64,000 bases of DNA from Paramecium octaurelia (Eukaryota > Ciliophora > Oligohymenophorea > Peniculida > Parameciidae): the NCBI GenBank assembly GCA_905182995.1, contig CAJJDP010000120.1, positions 248,001 to 312,000 of the forward strand, read 5' to 3'. Position 1 is the stretch's first letter. Every line of letters begins with the position of its first letter. The notes under the pieces were generated by a model that was given only the letters and a program-made list of their open reading frames with translations, did not search any database and was not told where the DNA came from. Position numbers and translations under genes: made by a program. Shown here in pieces: positions 23,707-37,400 of the stretch.

Positions 23707-24561
23707 ATGCTTAATTTAATTCCGCCCTCATAGTATAAACCCTATACCAATACTTAAACTACTGCTCAATCTGCGGTTTGCATACTCTTAAGAGGGTAAT
23801 TTAAACCCTAAGAAGGATACTCCTAACTGAATATCAACAATCCCCAATCCACCAAATTTCAAGAACAGAAAGATATTGAAATACTTTATATTTAAAGATA
23901 AAACTCAAAAAGAGATTAATATAGTGGTGAAATTGCATTCCCAGGAGGCAAATGTGACAATGATGAAACAGACTTGTAAGCTGCAATAAGGGAAGTACAT
24001 GAGGAAGTAGGAATTAATTTAAATGGATTGGAATGCTATTATGTATGTCGACTGTCGAAGAATGCTTTTATGAAGAAATTGAAAAATAATAAATCTCTAT
24101 TTTGCAGTGCTTTCGTAATAGCGATCAATGATCCTCAGAAAATGACCGATCACATGAGATTGTCTGAAAATGAAGTACAATAAGCAAAGTGGGTTAAACT
24201 TAGTTATTTTGATGATCCAATTTACAAAACAAAAAAGAGTCAACATTATTTTGGACCTAGATCTATAGCTAAGTATTTTAAGTAAGCAGAAACTGCAGCA
24301 TTGGACATCGGATTTGAAGAGGTGTTGTATGGATTCACATTTTTTTTGACTATTTCATTTTTATCTCTTATTTAGAAACACTAAAAAGTGTGGGAACATG
24401 CTCATTTTGCCAAGTTCACATTCACAGGGCCTATGAAATATGCTCTAGAATATGGAGCCATGATAGCTTACAAAAGAGAGAGAATTGGGTTGTTTGAGAG
24501 ATGGAATTGGCCAATCTACACATACTTAATACCAATGTTAATATTGATGATTTTGATTTGA
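23707..24561 (+). CDS. NUDIX hydrolase with C-terminal membrane anchor
   Basis: Intronless 284-residue frame from ATG 23707. Residues about 90-130 carry RDQYSGEIAFPGGK followed by the Nudix box, with AAIREVHEEVGI. The GEIAFPGG context is typical of coenzyme A and related diphosphatases (NUDT7/NUDT8 type), which cleave nucleotide diphosphate linkages using metal bound by the REVHEE glutamates. A region with EVQQAKWVKL follows. Two hydrophobic segments near the end (YGFTFFLTISFLSLI and TYLIPMLILMILI) would anchor it in a membrane, which is unusual for this family. Convergent with the V-ATPase gene, 26 nt apart. Confidence 0.85.
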
Positions 24562-24587
24562 TTTATATGTGTTATGATATTTAGACA

Positions 24588-27115
24588 TCAATCATCTTAT
24601 TCATTACTTTTAATATTTGTGAATGAATATGCTTTAAACAAATATCCATCGGCTTTGTAGAATTTGCTTTAGAATTCAACCCTAAATGGATATTGTTTAC
24701 ATAATATACCATTGCAATCGAAGGGCATGTAAGAAGCATTCCATAAGATCCATACACATCAGGACTCCAAAAGTGGCCAGAGCAAATCCTGGGAATTGTA
24801 TTATAGACTAAAATGTAAATGTGGATGAATACTCCGATGGTTCCAAAGAATCCTCCCTCGCCAATATGACTGGCTATGGTCATAGAGAAGAAGACTTCGG
24901 CCAATTGTGAATGAGCTAAGGATAGTGCCCATAATCTTAAATACGAAGCTGTATTACTTACACTTCCCAACACAAATTCGATTGTTTCAATGGCTATTAA
25001 TAATAAAACAAATGATACATTGATGAACTATTAATTCGCCAATATCGTCATGCTCGTTATGTTATTAAATAGACACCTTACTATGCGGTTATGACTACTC
25101 CTTTTACATATCATTTTGCAATTATTCTGGATTGGGATCTTCATCAGGTACGTAAGAGGGTATTTATTGATATTGATGAGGACTCTTCTTTTTTAGACTA
25201 AAAAGAAGTGGTTTTGTAATCAGCATGACAGGGATACAGAAGGTTATGATTGTTAATAGCAGTAGTTAAATGGATCTCTATTGCTCTCCAGATTCGAACA
25301 ATGGTTTTTCAGGGACATCGAAAGGTCGTAATACCATGTCAATCATTGTTGTGATAACACTTGGAGCATCCTTTGTATCTTCGAATTTGGTAGACCATTT
25401 CAAAAACAATAAGAAATCCATGTAGCCAAAACTGCAGAGTAACAAAAGGAATTATGGTATGAATTCGCAGAAGAAATCCATATAGTTTTTGAAGTGTAGT
25501 GTGTTGAATCCCTTCAAAATGATACCGAAAGTCATGTGAGTGACTCCTATGATGACTGCTAATTTCATTTTGAATGAATTCATGAAAGTCAATTGATTGG
25601 CTGAAGAACCCCATGCAGGATCTATTCCAAATTTATAGACGCAATCCTCTTGAAGTTCATACTCTCCATCGACCAAATTGTAACAACTTCCAAATAAGTT
25701 TAAGCCTATTGATAGAAAATCGTTGTAAATGAGTCCATTGTAACAAGCAAAGAGTCCAATGAGAAGTATCATATATCTCATGGGAACAATTCCAGAGAAG
25801 ATTGATTTCCTCGCGTCCTCGGTTGTGAGATACAATCCACAAACAAACAATAACAAACTCTTAATAATTTAATATATTATACCCATGACCAACATCACCA
25901 AACATCACACCTACCAGAAATGGGAATGTTATGATAGTAGACAAGCCGGGATTGATTTCCTTGTATCTGGGTATACCATAAGTATTGACAATTTCCTAAA
26001 AGGGATATGTAAATGAATTTAATTTATAATATGTAGGAGGAGTTAATTAAGTTTAACATTCCTAGATTTAACCACTAGGTAATTATTTATCATTACCATG
26101 CAAGTTTCGAAGAGCCTATTAAATTTTTTAATCCTGACCTTGTGGTAACCATATCTGACCATGAAATACAGAGTTTGTCATATTCAGCATATTCAAATTC
26201 ATGTACAAGTACTTCTCCTTGGTTACCAAGATCCTCATCTCTTCAATCCAAGAACAATTGTATTTCACTTCTGCCAAATCCTGCAACCTTTTGTTAATCT
26301 GAGTAATAGTCAAATGCAACAATTAATCTGCCTCATTCAATTGATTTTCCAACATTGCAATTCTCTAAGCATGTTAATCACTCGATGTTGGGATATCGAA
26401 CTTATTGTATGAAAAAGACTCAATCACTCTCTAGATTTTCTTCTGAGTCAAGTCTCCATTCGGATAAAAGAGCATAAACACACACTTCTATACTATCCTC
26501 CTGTCCTGTTATATGAAATGTTCTTGGATGTCCATAATCTCAACGTGAATGTTGCCCTTTGTTATTCTAAAGATTATCCTTTTAAATCTCAATTCATCTT
26601 CCTTCAATATGACTCCAACCATCTTCTGAAATCCCAACAAACTAGCCTCTTCTGAATCCTCATTCTAAAATGCCACTGCATTTCTTAACACTTCCAGATT
26701 CTCTCTTATTGTGTTTTTCTTCTCTTACAAACTATCCATTGTTTGTTATTGATGTTCCAAATCGTCTGCCACTTTAGATATATCCTATTCCAATTCTTCA
26801 AATTGTTTATGAGTTCCATTTCTCTTCTTCAATAAATCAACAACATCAGGACAATATCTCTTTTCAATCTTGAAATTTCTCATCTCACCATCTATCTACT
26901 CAATCTTCTGCATCACATCATCACATCTTTAATCTCTAAATGTAATACCTCTTCACATAATTTGAAAATGGCCTACTTATTTAAGGTAAAGTCGGATCAT
27001 AATCAATTATGTGAACGCTATCAAAATATCCTAATGTGTTCATTACATCCCATGATGACTCTCTTGGAATCACTAAATTATAGAATTCCATCTACTCTGA
27101 TCTAAACAAGCTCAT
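24588..27115 (-). CDS. V-type proton ATPase subunit a
   Basis: ATG at 27115, TGA at 24590-24588, at least six short introns. The N-terminus [20 protein letters not shown] and the following coiled coil form the cytosolic half. [20 protein letters not shown] marks the start of the membrane half. [20 protein letters not shown] carries the conserved Arg needed for proton translocation. The C-terminus, after a 25-nt and a 28-nt intron, reads [10 protein letters not shown] then [16 protein letters not shown]. Subunit a is the membrane stator that forms proton half-channels and decides organelle targeting; Paramecium has many copies. Intermediate exon borders were not all fixed. Confidence 0.92.
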
Positions 27116-27808
27116 TATAGATTATTTAATATTATATTTATTACCAAAACGAATAAATATTTATGAATTAACAGAAGTTTATACTTTAATTATTTCTCGA
27201 ATTCATTATTTAAAAACATTTATTAATCTCAATCCACTCATTGAAATTTGATTCCATTTCCACCAGAAGTTCCATAACTATTATACTACTTCAAATGAGT
27301 TATCTCTGTAATTACCAAGTGTATTCAGTTTTTTCAGTTCTAATATAAATTGTTAAACGAGTATTCGTTTGATACTCTGCATTTAAGAAACCGCATATAT
27401 TTCAATTATGATAAGGTGAGCTTGCTATTCAAATTGAAGATTAATCGATTATTCATTGTGGAATCAAAATATTATTTCATATTTTATAATTATGTAGGCT
27501 AAAACCTTACTTGATGATGAATTTAAAGTCCCTCTTGACTCTTAAAAAATTAAATTGCTTCATTTGAATAAAGTGCAACTTGTAACTAAAATCAAACTGA
27601 AATACTATTTTAAAATCTTACTTACAGTTTATAATGGTTAATCTTTGCAAATATCTATTATCATAACAAATAGCATATCCATTATTAATTTTTTATTAAA
27701 TTGAATATCGAAATTCTATAGCCAAAAATCTCATTATGAATGATAATAAATATAAGATTTTTGATAAATCAATTGCGAAGATTACAATAATTTAAATATT
27801 AATAATAA
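27116..27808. other. intergenic region with an unresolved short minus-strand frame
   Basis: About 690 bases between divergent genes, so it should hold both promoters. A minus-strand frame starts at the ATG near 27480 and a second frame ends at a TGA near 27203 (tail ISMSGLRLINVFKQ). They could be one small gene, but no canonical intron joins them. The rest is AT-rich with no recognisable motif. Confidence 0.35.
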
Positions 27809-29853
27809 ATGATCCAAGTTCGAGAGTATCTTTGTAAAGTATCTGATGGAAAGGAAAATGAAACCCCTATCTATAGGCATCCCTAATCTAAGGTATTTTA
27901 AACTAAATATTACAGGATGGCTTCCCTTAATCTAAAACTACCTTATAGCAAGAATTCATTGAGAAACTATAGAGATTTCCAGATAAGAAGACTCTTGGCT
28001 TATACAATGAGGAATCATAATAATATGACTACATTACATATAAGGTTTACTTTTTAAAAATAAGTAGGAAATATTCGAAACAGCTACTGCAATCGGCTCT
28101 GAATTATGTTCAAGAAACTCCATAATTGAAGTAAAAGATGAGCAGGGGCTTGTTATTAAGCCTGTTGGAATTTATATGTCCAACAGAAGGGAATGGACCA
28201 TTTTGGATATTGCTTGCATCCTTTATGGATTTACATCCTGTCCATTTTATGATACCTTAGGATATAATAGTATAAAATATTCTTTGGAGCAGACTTAAGT
28301 GAGGTATGCAAATAAATATGAAATTAGCATCTGTTTTGTTTAATCAAGTACTATAAAAGTCCTAGCAGATGTGAATCAACCCCATCTAAAAACCATTGTT
28401 ATTGTTGGTGATGGTTTCCAAGAAGAAGATTTGGATAAGCTAAGAGCACAAGGGAAGGAGATTGTAACATGGAATTAGATTTTGGAAAAAGGCAAAACTG
28501 CAATCGTTCCATATCCCAACTTATAGCCGGATATTTCTATGACTCTAGTTTTTACAAGTGGAACCACTGGACCATCCAAAGCAACTCTTTAAACTTAGCA
28601 TAATTTTTAACAAATGTTGCACATTTTAGACTATCCTCCCCATTAGAGGTTTACTGAAAATGATGTTTATTTGTCATACTTGCCACTACCCCACGTATTT
28701 GAAAGAGTTCTTCATTTGGGAGCATTATTAGGATCTGCAGAAATAAACTACTTTAGCGGAAACATATAAAATCTAGCCAGAGACATTTAAAGGTGCAAAC
28801 CAACTTACTTCGGCGGAGTGCCAAGAGTTTTCAATAGATTTTATGATGGCATTTTAAATGTAGTTAATTCATTACCTGAAGAAGTAAAAGTCAAATTTGA
28901 CCAGGCTTTTTAAATGAAATTAAAGTATTTTTAGCAAACTGGAAAACCAGATCATGAATAATTAGATGCTGCATTTGTAAAAACAAAAGCTGTCTTTGGT
29001 GGAAGACTAAGAATGATTCTCACAGGAGCTGCCCCTATATCAACTAAAGTATTAAACTTCTTAAAAATGACATTGTGTTGTTAAATTGTAGAAGTGTATG
29101 GCTAAACAGAAACAATGGGAGGATCCTTTGCAACGGATTACTTTGATCCTAATTGTGGTCACGTAGGTGGTCCCACAATTTCTTAAGAATTCAAATTGGT
29201 TAGCATACCAGATATTGGTTATGTCACAGATAAAAGTGTTGATGGTTTAATTAGAGGTGAGATCTGCATAAGGGGACCAAGCATCAGCAAAGGATATTTT
29301 AAAGATCCAGAACAAACTAAAGAGTTAATTGATAATGAAGGATGGGTGCACACAGGGGATATAGGTTAAATAGTTGATGGAACATTAAGAATTATAGATA
29401 GGAAAAAAAATTTATTTAAATTATCCTAAGGGGAATATGTAGCTCCAGAAAAAGTAGAAAATTGTTATCTGAGATTGAAAGGCATATTGGAAATCGTCAT
29501 TTTTGGGGATTCATTATAAAACTATTGTGTTGGGGTTGTTGTAGTTGATCCAACAATTCTAAAATAGTTTGCAGATTAATTGAAAATTGAAGGTGATTAT
29601 CCTACCTTATGTGCCAATAAAGAAATAAAGAATTACGTTCTGTCTTAATTAAATGAATAGGTAAAAGAATACGTTATTTTAGGGATCAAAGGAATAATTG
29701 AATGGGTATGAACAAGTAAAAAATATATATCTTGAAGCAAAACCCTTTTAATAAGTAGGAATATTGACAGATACCTTGAAAATGCAAAGGCATGTAGCAA
29801 AGAAACATTATCAAGCAATTATTTAGCAATTATATGAGGAAATTATAAATTGA
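27809..29853 (+). CDS. long-chain acyl-CoA synthetase
   Basis: ATG 27809 to TGA 29851-29853 with four introns (23, 23, 24 and 22 nt), 650 residues with an exact frame. AMP-binding motifs are [14 protein letters not shown] (P-loop), [28 protein letters not shown] and the hinge [20 protein letters not shown], all typical of ACSL/FACS enzymes. These activate fatty acids with ATP and CoA on membranes. No signal peptide or obvious N-terminal anchor is seen. The 24-nt intron (28304-28327) has no in-frame TGA and would be translated if retained. The 3' part is repeated after the N at 30334 through an assembly artefact. Confidence 0.95.
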
Positions 29854-30333
29854 TATATATTAAAATATTAATAGTATTTCATATTATTTTCATTTATATT
29901 AATAAAGCTAATGGTTTAATATATATATATATATATATAAAATCATAATTAGTATGAAAATTTAAGATACTAGAAAAAGTGATATAAATCTTTAAATATA
30001 CATATAAATTCCTAATTTGAATTAAAGCTCTCACCATATCTCTTGGAATCTTATATTTTTAATAGTAGAAGCAAATTTAAACTTTTATATCCGTTATAAA
30101 TTTTATTATTAATTTACACTTCCAATATACAATAAGCGAAAGTCTCTTTGTATAATTCTAACAATAAAGATTCTGTAATCATTTAAATGAATTGGTATTT
30201 ATGTTTTACCGGGGATAATTTAGTATTGAAAGCTATGTAAAAATTTGTTCAAGCAAATAAAAATAAAAATAATAAACATGAGATATGAAAATGATTCGTA
30301 ATAGCAATCTGACTCTGATTCAGACTCGTATCG
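28868..30333 (+). repeat. 1466-bp direct repeat, first copy
   Basis: Identical, wherever compared by eye, to 30335-31800 (offset 1467). The copy ends exactly at the N at 30334. It covers the C-terminal half of the acyl-CoA synthetase and the first 56 nt of the giant-protein gene. Best explained as an unmerged overlap of two contigs. Confidence 0.9.
29854..30277 (+). other. spacer with a (TA)n tract
   Basis: Spacer between the acyl-CoA synthetase stop and the giant-protein start. It holds a (TA)n run of about 20 bases near 29919-29938. No gene was found. The same stretch reappears at 31321-31744 inside the duplicated block. Confidence 0.5.
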
Positions 30334-30334
30334 N

Positions 30335-31320
30335 TTCATTACCTGAAGAAGTAAAAGTCAAATTTGACCAGGCTTTTTAAATGAAATTAAAGTATTTTTA
30401 GCAAACTGGAAAACCAGATCATGAATAATTAGATGCTGCATTTGTAAAAACAAAAGCTGTCTTTGGTGGAAGACTAAGAATGATTCTCACAGGAGCTGCC
30501 CCTATATCAACTAAAGTATTAAACTTCTTAAAAATGACATTGTGTTGTTAAATTGTAGAAGTGTATGGCTAAACAGAAACAATGGGAGGATCCTTTGCAA
30601 CGGATTACTTTGATCCTAATTGTGGTCACGTAGGTGGTCCCACAATTTCTTAAGAATTCAAATTGGTTAGCATACCAGATATTGGTTATGTCACAGATAA
30701 AAGTGTTGATGGTTTAATTAGAGGTGAGATCTGCATAAGGGGACCAAGCATCAGCAAAGGATATTTTAAAGATCCAGAACAAACTAAAGAGTTAATTGAT
30801 AATGAAGGATGGGTGCACACAGGGGATATAGGTTAAATAGTTGATGGAACATTAAGAATTATAGATAGGAAAAAAAATTTATTTAAATTATCCTAAGGGG
30901 AATATGTAGCTCCAGAAAAAGTAGAAAATTGTTATCTGAGATTGAAAGGCATATTGGAAATCGTCATTTTTGGGGATTCATTATAAAACTATTGTGTTGG
31001 GGTTGTTGTAGTTGATCCAACAATTCTAAAATAGTTTGCAGATTAATTGAAAATTGAAGGTGATTATCCTACCTTATGTGCCAATAAAGAAATAAAGAAT
31101 TACGTTCTGTCTTAATTAAATGAATAGGTAAAAGAATACGTTATTTTAGGGATCAAAGGAATAATTGAATGGGTATGAACAAGTAAAAAATATATATCTT
31201 GAAGCAAAACCCTTTTAATAAGTAGGAATATTGACAGATACCTTGAAAATGCAAAGGCATGTAGCAAAGAAACATTATCAAGCAATTATTTAGCAATTAT
31301 ATGAGGAAATTATAAATTGA
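30335..31320 (+). pseudogene. spurious C-terminal copy of the acyl-CoA synthetase
   Basis: Reads the same C-terminal part as 28868-29853 but has no start. It exists only because of the duplicated contig end and should not be counted as a gene. Confidence 0.85.
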
Positions 31321-31800
31321 TATATATTAAAATATTAATAGTATTTCATATTATTTTCATTTATATTAATAAAGCTAATGGTTTAATATATATATATATA
31401 TATATAAAATCATAATTAGTATGAAAATTTAAGATACTAGAAAAAGTGATATAAATCTTTAAATATACATATAAATTCCTAATTTGAATTAAAGCTCTCA
31501 CCATATCTCTTGGAATCTTATATTTTTAATAGTAGAAGCAAATTTAAACTTTTATATCCGTTATAAATTTTATTATTAATTTACACTTCCAATATACAAT
31601 AAGCGAAAGTCTCTTTGTATAATTCTAACAATAAAGATTCTGTAATCATTTAAATGAATTGGTATTTATGTTTTACCGGGGATAATTTAGTATTGAAAGC
31701 TATGTAAAAATTTGTTCAAGCAAATAAAAATAAAAATAATAAACATGAGATATGAAAATGATTCGTAATAGCAATCTGACTCTGATTCAGACTCGTATCG
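30335..31800 (+). repeat. 1466-bp direct repeat, second copy
   Basis: Second copy of 28868-30333, starting directly after the N at 30334 and continuing at 31801 into sequence not present after the first copy. This is the head of the next contig rather than a true tandem duplication. Confidence 0.9.
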
Positions 31801-33028
31801 TAATCCTAATTCTGATACAACTGATTTTGATTTTACTCAATTAGAGTAATCAGTCTTGATTTCAAAGGATGATGGATTATCAAAATTAATAAAAGGAACC
31901 GATCAATACTACTATCAATACTTTCTAAATATCTTAAATTAGAAAGGATATTAACTTGATCCTATATAATAGGAGCATTTTAAAAATTATAAAGAAATGA
32001 AAACCAAAAATTATAAGAAAATATGCTTAAGAAGATTATTTGTTGAATATGATAATCTGATGAATGAACCCATGCAAACAGAAGAAATAACAAAAAGATA
32101 AAGAGAAATCTTACAAAAAATCAATAAGAGATTATTTAAAATCAATTTTGGTAACTTGTCCGAAGATACTTCTACGAAAGTAATTTTCATTGTAAATTTT
32201 AGTAATAAAATGCATTCACTACTAATGTATAGAGCAAAGAATTAGTTTCACAATTTGATAACAACAAATTAGCCATGGATGATTATCTAAAGGATGCTTA
32301 TACAGAAAAGGGAATCAAAAAATTATTTCCTAGCTTACTTCAATAAATAGATCTTTTAGAACTAATTAAGGCTCCTAATAAAGTTATTGAGATTTTCTTC
32401 AATGAATTAAACCAAAGGGATTAATAGGTAATTTTAAATAATCATATTCTTTAATTTTTCAATTTATTGGCTCAAAAAAAAGACTTTATTTTTACAAATT
32501 TATGCTTTACCATCCTAACTATTGAGTAAATGGAGGAGCTAGTAAAATTAAATAAGATATTTTTCGAAAATGCCATTTTTGTAGGAAATCTATATTTCAA
32601 GAAATTTGGGCAGGATAACATTTAATAGGAGAATTCTTAAACTCTAGTAGAGTAAAATAAAGAAGTTTTATCAAATTTGAACGAGGCATATATTTGGACA
32701 AAATAATTATCAAAAAAGTTTAATTCTCTTAAGTAAATAGTTCTAAGGGAATTACTTTAATATGGTAAATCTTGATTATATATCATAGGTATTGAAATTT
32801 AACATTATGACTTTGATTTACTTTTGGATTTTCTAAAAGACCCAACGGAAATGTATCAAAATATCACAAAATCACATAGGGATGTGCAAAGTAAAATCAG
32901 AAATGACTTTTCAACGAATTGGTAGGAATGGCATAGATTTAAAACTGGCAGATGTAATTATTATAGATTATAAGTAGGGATCAATGCTAATTAATTAATT
33001 GAAAAGTATTTATAAAAGTACTTTGAAT
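31595..33028 (+). repeat. 1434-bp direct repeat, first copy
   Basis: Identical, wherever compared, to 33030-34463 (offset 1435) and ends exactly at the N at 33029. The 206 bases 31595-31800 belong to both repeat pairs and so occur three times (30128, 31595, 33030). Confidence 0.9.
31745..33028 (+). pseudogene. spurious 5' copy of the giant-protein gene
   Basis: Repeats the first 1284 nt of the gene at 33180 and is cut by the N at 33029. A still shorter copy is at 30278-30333. Both are products of the unmerged contig ends. Confidence 0.85.
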
Positions 33029-33029
33029 N

Positions 33030-34463
33030 TACAATAAGCGAAAGTCTCTTTGTATAATTCTAACAATAAAGATTCTGTAATCATTTAAATGAATTGGTAT
33101 TTATGTTTTACCGGGGATAATTTAGTATTGAAAGCTATGTAAAAATTTGTTCAAGCAAATAAAAATAAAAATAATAAACATGAGATATGAAAATGATTCG
33201 TAATAGCAATCTGACTCTGATTCAGACTCGTATCGTAATCCTAATTCTGATACAACTGATTTTGATTTTACTCAATTAGAGTAATCAGTCTTGATTTCAA
33301 AGGATGATGGATTATCAAAATTAATAAAAGGAACCGATCAATACTACTATCAATACTTTCTAAATATCTTAAATTAGAAAGGATATTAACTTGATCCTAT
33401 ATAATAGGAGCATTTTAAAAATTATAAAGAAATGAAAACCAAAAATTATAAGAAAATATGCTTAAGAAGATTATTTGTTGAATATGATAATCTGATGAAT
33501 GAACCCATGCAAACAGAAGAAATAACAAAAAGATAAAGAGAAATCTTACAAAAAATCAATAAGAGATTATTTAAAATCAATTTTGGTAACTTGTCCGAAG
33601 ATACTTCTACGAAAGTAATTTTCATTGTAAATTTTAGTAATAAAATGCATTCACTACTAATGTATAGAGCAAAGAATTAGTTTCACAATTTGATAACAAC
33701 AAATTAGCCATGGATGATTATCTAAAGGATGCTTATACAGAAAAGGGAATCAAAAAATTATTTCCTAGCTTACTTCAATAAATAGATCTTTTAGAACTAA
33801 TTAAGGCTCCTAATAAAGTTATTGAGATTTTCTTCAATGAATTAAACCAAAGGGATTAATAGGTAATTTTAAATAATCATATTCTTTAATTTTTCAATTT
33901 ATTGGCTCAAAAAAAAGACTTTATTTTTACAAATTTATGCTTTACCATCCTAACTATTGAGTAAATGGAGGAGCTAGTAAAATTAAATAAGATATTTTTC
34001 GAAAATGCCATTTTTGTAGGAAATCTATATTTCAAGAAATTTGGGCAGGATAACATTTAATAGGAGAATTCTTAAACTCTAGTAGAGTAAAATAAAGAAG
34101 TTTTATCAAATTTGAACGAGGCATATATTTGGACAAAATAATTATCAAAAAAGTTTAATTCTCTTAAGTAAATAGTTCTAAGGGAATTACTTTAATATGG
34201 TAAATCTTGATTATATATCATAGGTATTGAAATTTAACATTATGACTTTGATTTACTTTTGGATTTTCTAAAAGACCCAACGGAAATGTATCAAAATATC
34301 ACAAAATCACATAGGGATGTGCAAAGTAAAATCAGAAATGACTTTTCAACGAATTGGTAGGAATGGCATAGATTTAAAACTGGCAGATGTAATTATTATA
34401 GATTATAAGTAGGGATCAATGCTAATTAATTAATTGAAAAGTATTTATAAAAGTACTTTGAAT
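33030..34463 (+). repeat. 1434-bp direct repeat, second copy
   Basis: Second copy of 31595-33028. It begins after the N at 33029 and runs without a break into the remainder of the giant-protein gene, so this is the copy that carries the intact gene. Confidence 0.9.
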
Positions 34464-37400
34464 CAAATTCTGATTTTAGTATTTTTGAGCAATACTTGGA
34501 AACTCATTATTTGAAGAAACAAAAAGCCATAAGCCACCTGTATAAAGGAGAGGAAGTTCAAGATTTGAAGAATTATTTTACTAATAATGAAATCAAATAG
34601 ATGAACAATACCAAGGTCTTGTACTTATGTGATAACAACAAACCATATTTTATTCACGGAGAACCTGTCAATTTATATGTTGAATTAAAGAATATTTAAA
34701 GTTTGACGATTAAGATATTTCAAATTAACATGAAGAATTTTTATAATACTAAGACTGAATAATTAACTACAGATATATGTTTAAATGGTTTTATTCCTAC
34801 AGAAGAGATAAATTTTACCTATGATTGTCCTCCTATCAAGAAAGTAATTAAAGAGTTTACGTTTGAATCAATTTAAAAAACTGAAAGAGGAACCTTCATT
34901 ATCGAATTTATTGGTAATGGGCTATCTTGTAGAGCAATAATTGAAAAAGGAAGATTATGTTTGAGGTAGACAATAGTATCTGCTGGAAATAAATATGAGA
35001 TATTTGATGAAAAATTTGAGAAATTGTTTGATGATCGAATTGGAATATGGATCGAAGAGATCTTTTATAATTTGGTTAAAGGCGAAATCGTAATTCCATT
35101 CCCAAAGGAGGAAACCAAATGTTCAGCTATTATTCAATATGGAGATTTCTATTAAAAAGAAAATCTCTAGTTAAGTCCTGAACGTTTTATATTAATTTGC
35201 AGTTTCATTTTGGGGCATGAGTAGATTCAATTAGGCTCAGATGTATCAGTAATTATAATCCCTAAATTGACTTTGAATGAAACTAACATAGGATTTGAAA
35301 TATTTAAGGATGCTAATGTCTAAATATCTTGTTAGAATGAGAAGGGTGTTCCTTAAACCTTCAACTTCAAAGACATTAATTTTGTGTCTTAAGTTCCTTT
35401 AGAATTGAAATTCCCTATTAATTAAAAACTCCTAAGTATCTAAATAGATGTGACAGGGAAAATAAAATAATTACATAAAAAAGACGATTTAGTATTAGAA
35501 TAAACCTGTTACATAGATATGAAGGATAAAACATAAAATTAAATATTTATAAATCAGTTGCTAAAATTTGATGATGCAGATGGTTATTCAATATTTGTAT
35601 TGGGAAAGAACGGTGAGCCATACAAAAATGTCTAGGTTTAAGTTTTATTTACTCACAAATTGATTGATGAATAAATCAAAGAAAATCTTATTACTGATGA
35701 AAATGGGTAAATCAAGTTAGGGTTTTTGTCAAAAATAGAAAAAATATCTTCATCTGTTATTTCTACTAAATATTAGATCTAAAAATAAGAATGGAAACTC
35801 CTAAAACAGTTTTCTGCTTACTAACACTATTTTGAATAAGTGGTTAATTTGGGAGAAAAAGTGACCTTACCATTCTCAACCAAATTAGAAAATGTTCTGC
35901 TCTATCAAATAAAAAATCGCATTTAATCTGAAATAACTCCGATTAAAAACGTTAGGAATTGGATTTAATTTGAAGAGAATGAAATAACCATTGAATTCAA
36001 CTAGAAAGGATAATATTTACTTCGATTATTAGAAGAAGAATATTCGTTTTAATTCAAAGTCCTTGATAATACCTTAAAATAATGCAAGGAATACCTTTAT
36101 ACTTAAAATGAAAGGATATAAAGAGAATCTTTGAGAGAAATTAATTTAAAAAGTTCTGTGACTTAACTGAATGATAAAAACTATTTGGTTTAGGGTGATA
36201 TATTATATGATAAAGAATATCATTTAGTTGCAATAGCTACTACATTTTATCCTGATCTAAGTAATTTAGAAAAAGAAATGCAAAATTTTATGTACTAGTA
36301 TGAAGACCAATCTGGTCTTAAGATTGAATTCAAAAATAACATATATTTGTCAAACCTAAAATAATCGGATGAGTTAGGATATATTATTGAAAGGAAAAAT
36401 CAACCAAAATATTTAGGCAACACACTTGAGAAACCTTAAATCCTTTTAAATCGATTTCTTACTGATTGTACAGAAACTTAAGAAGAATAATTGAAATAAG
36501 TTTAGCAAAATTTATCATAAAGGAACCTTTCCAAAATGATGGCAACTGGAGCTTGTAGAAAAACAGGACCTATTCGATATCATTAATAAAGTTTTGATTC
36601 TTTTTGTGAATTCTTGAAATTTCCAGGTAGAGTTATCGCAAATATCCATAAGGATAAGAATCACTATTCTTTTGAAGTTCCAGTTCATTATTCTACAATT
36701 GTGATGTTGGTTTATTCAGATAATAACTATATTATTAAGATATTACCATTATAGAACAAAGAAATTTAAATCAAAGATTTATGCCATGAGTCATTGCTAG
36801 AAAAGAATAAATTTTATTCCACCTTTAGAAGTGCAAAAGAAATCATCCCTTAGACTCCATTTTAGATTTAAGACATAACATCGACAGAAATATTTGTTAT
36901 AGACTCCTTGAATTTATTGTTTCAAATTTAGAAAGAGCTAGTGAGAATCAATAAATAAAAGATATAAGAGAAAGATTTGAAAATGCTATCTGACCTCTTA
37001 AAATGGGATTAAGAAACTTCTCATTTTTAATAGAAATTCTATAATTAATATTAATGTGATGAATTGAACCTGTTTCTATTTATGAAGGATGCCAGCTTTT
37101 TTGAAACAGTCATATTGAATCACATAAACAATAAAATAGAAAAATCATTTATGGATAGCTTCTTACTTTAGGATCATTAAGCACTTTCTAAATATGAATA
37201 AGTCTAAGTATTTTAATAGTTGAATGCACTGGAATAAGCACTTCTAGTAATATACAATTAAGAAATTGGGGAAAAAAAGGAAGAAGCATAAATTATAGCT
37301 AAATATCTATAATAGAATTTTAAAACTATTGTTAATAAATAGGACAACGATAAATATAAGTTGCTTTTTGACACAATTTTAGGAGTAGAAAAAGAACTAA

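Noticed and set aside
24581..24973. Reading straight through the 3' end of the V-ATPase gene without splicing
   Set aside because: It loses the conserved C-terminus. Removing a 25-nt and a 28-nt intron restores ALRLQW-VEFQ and a TGA at 24588.
29919..29938. (TA)n run as an origin or telomere-addition site
   Set aside because: No telomeric repeats or other supporting feature nearby; it is an ordinary AT microsatellite.
28868..34463. True tandem gene duplication
   Set aside because: Copies appear identical and each junction is exactly one N; an unmerged contig overlap explains both facts.
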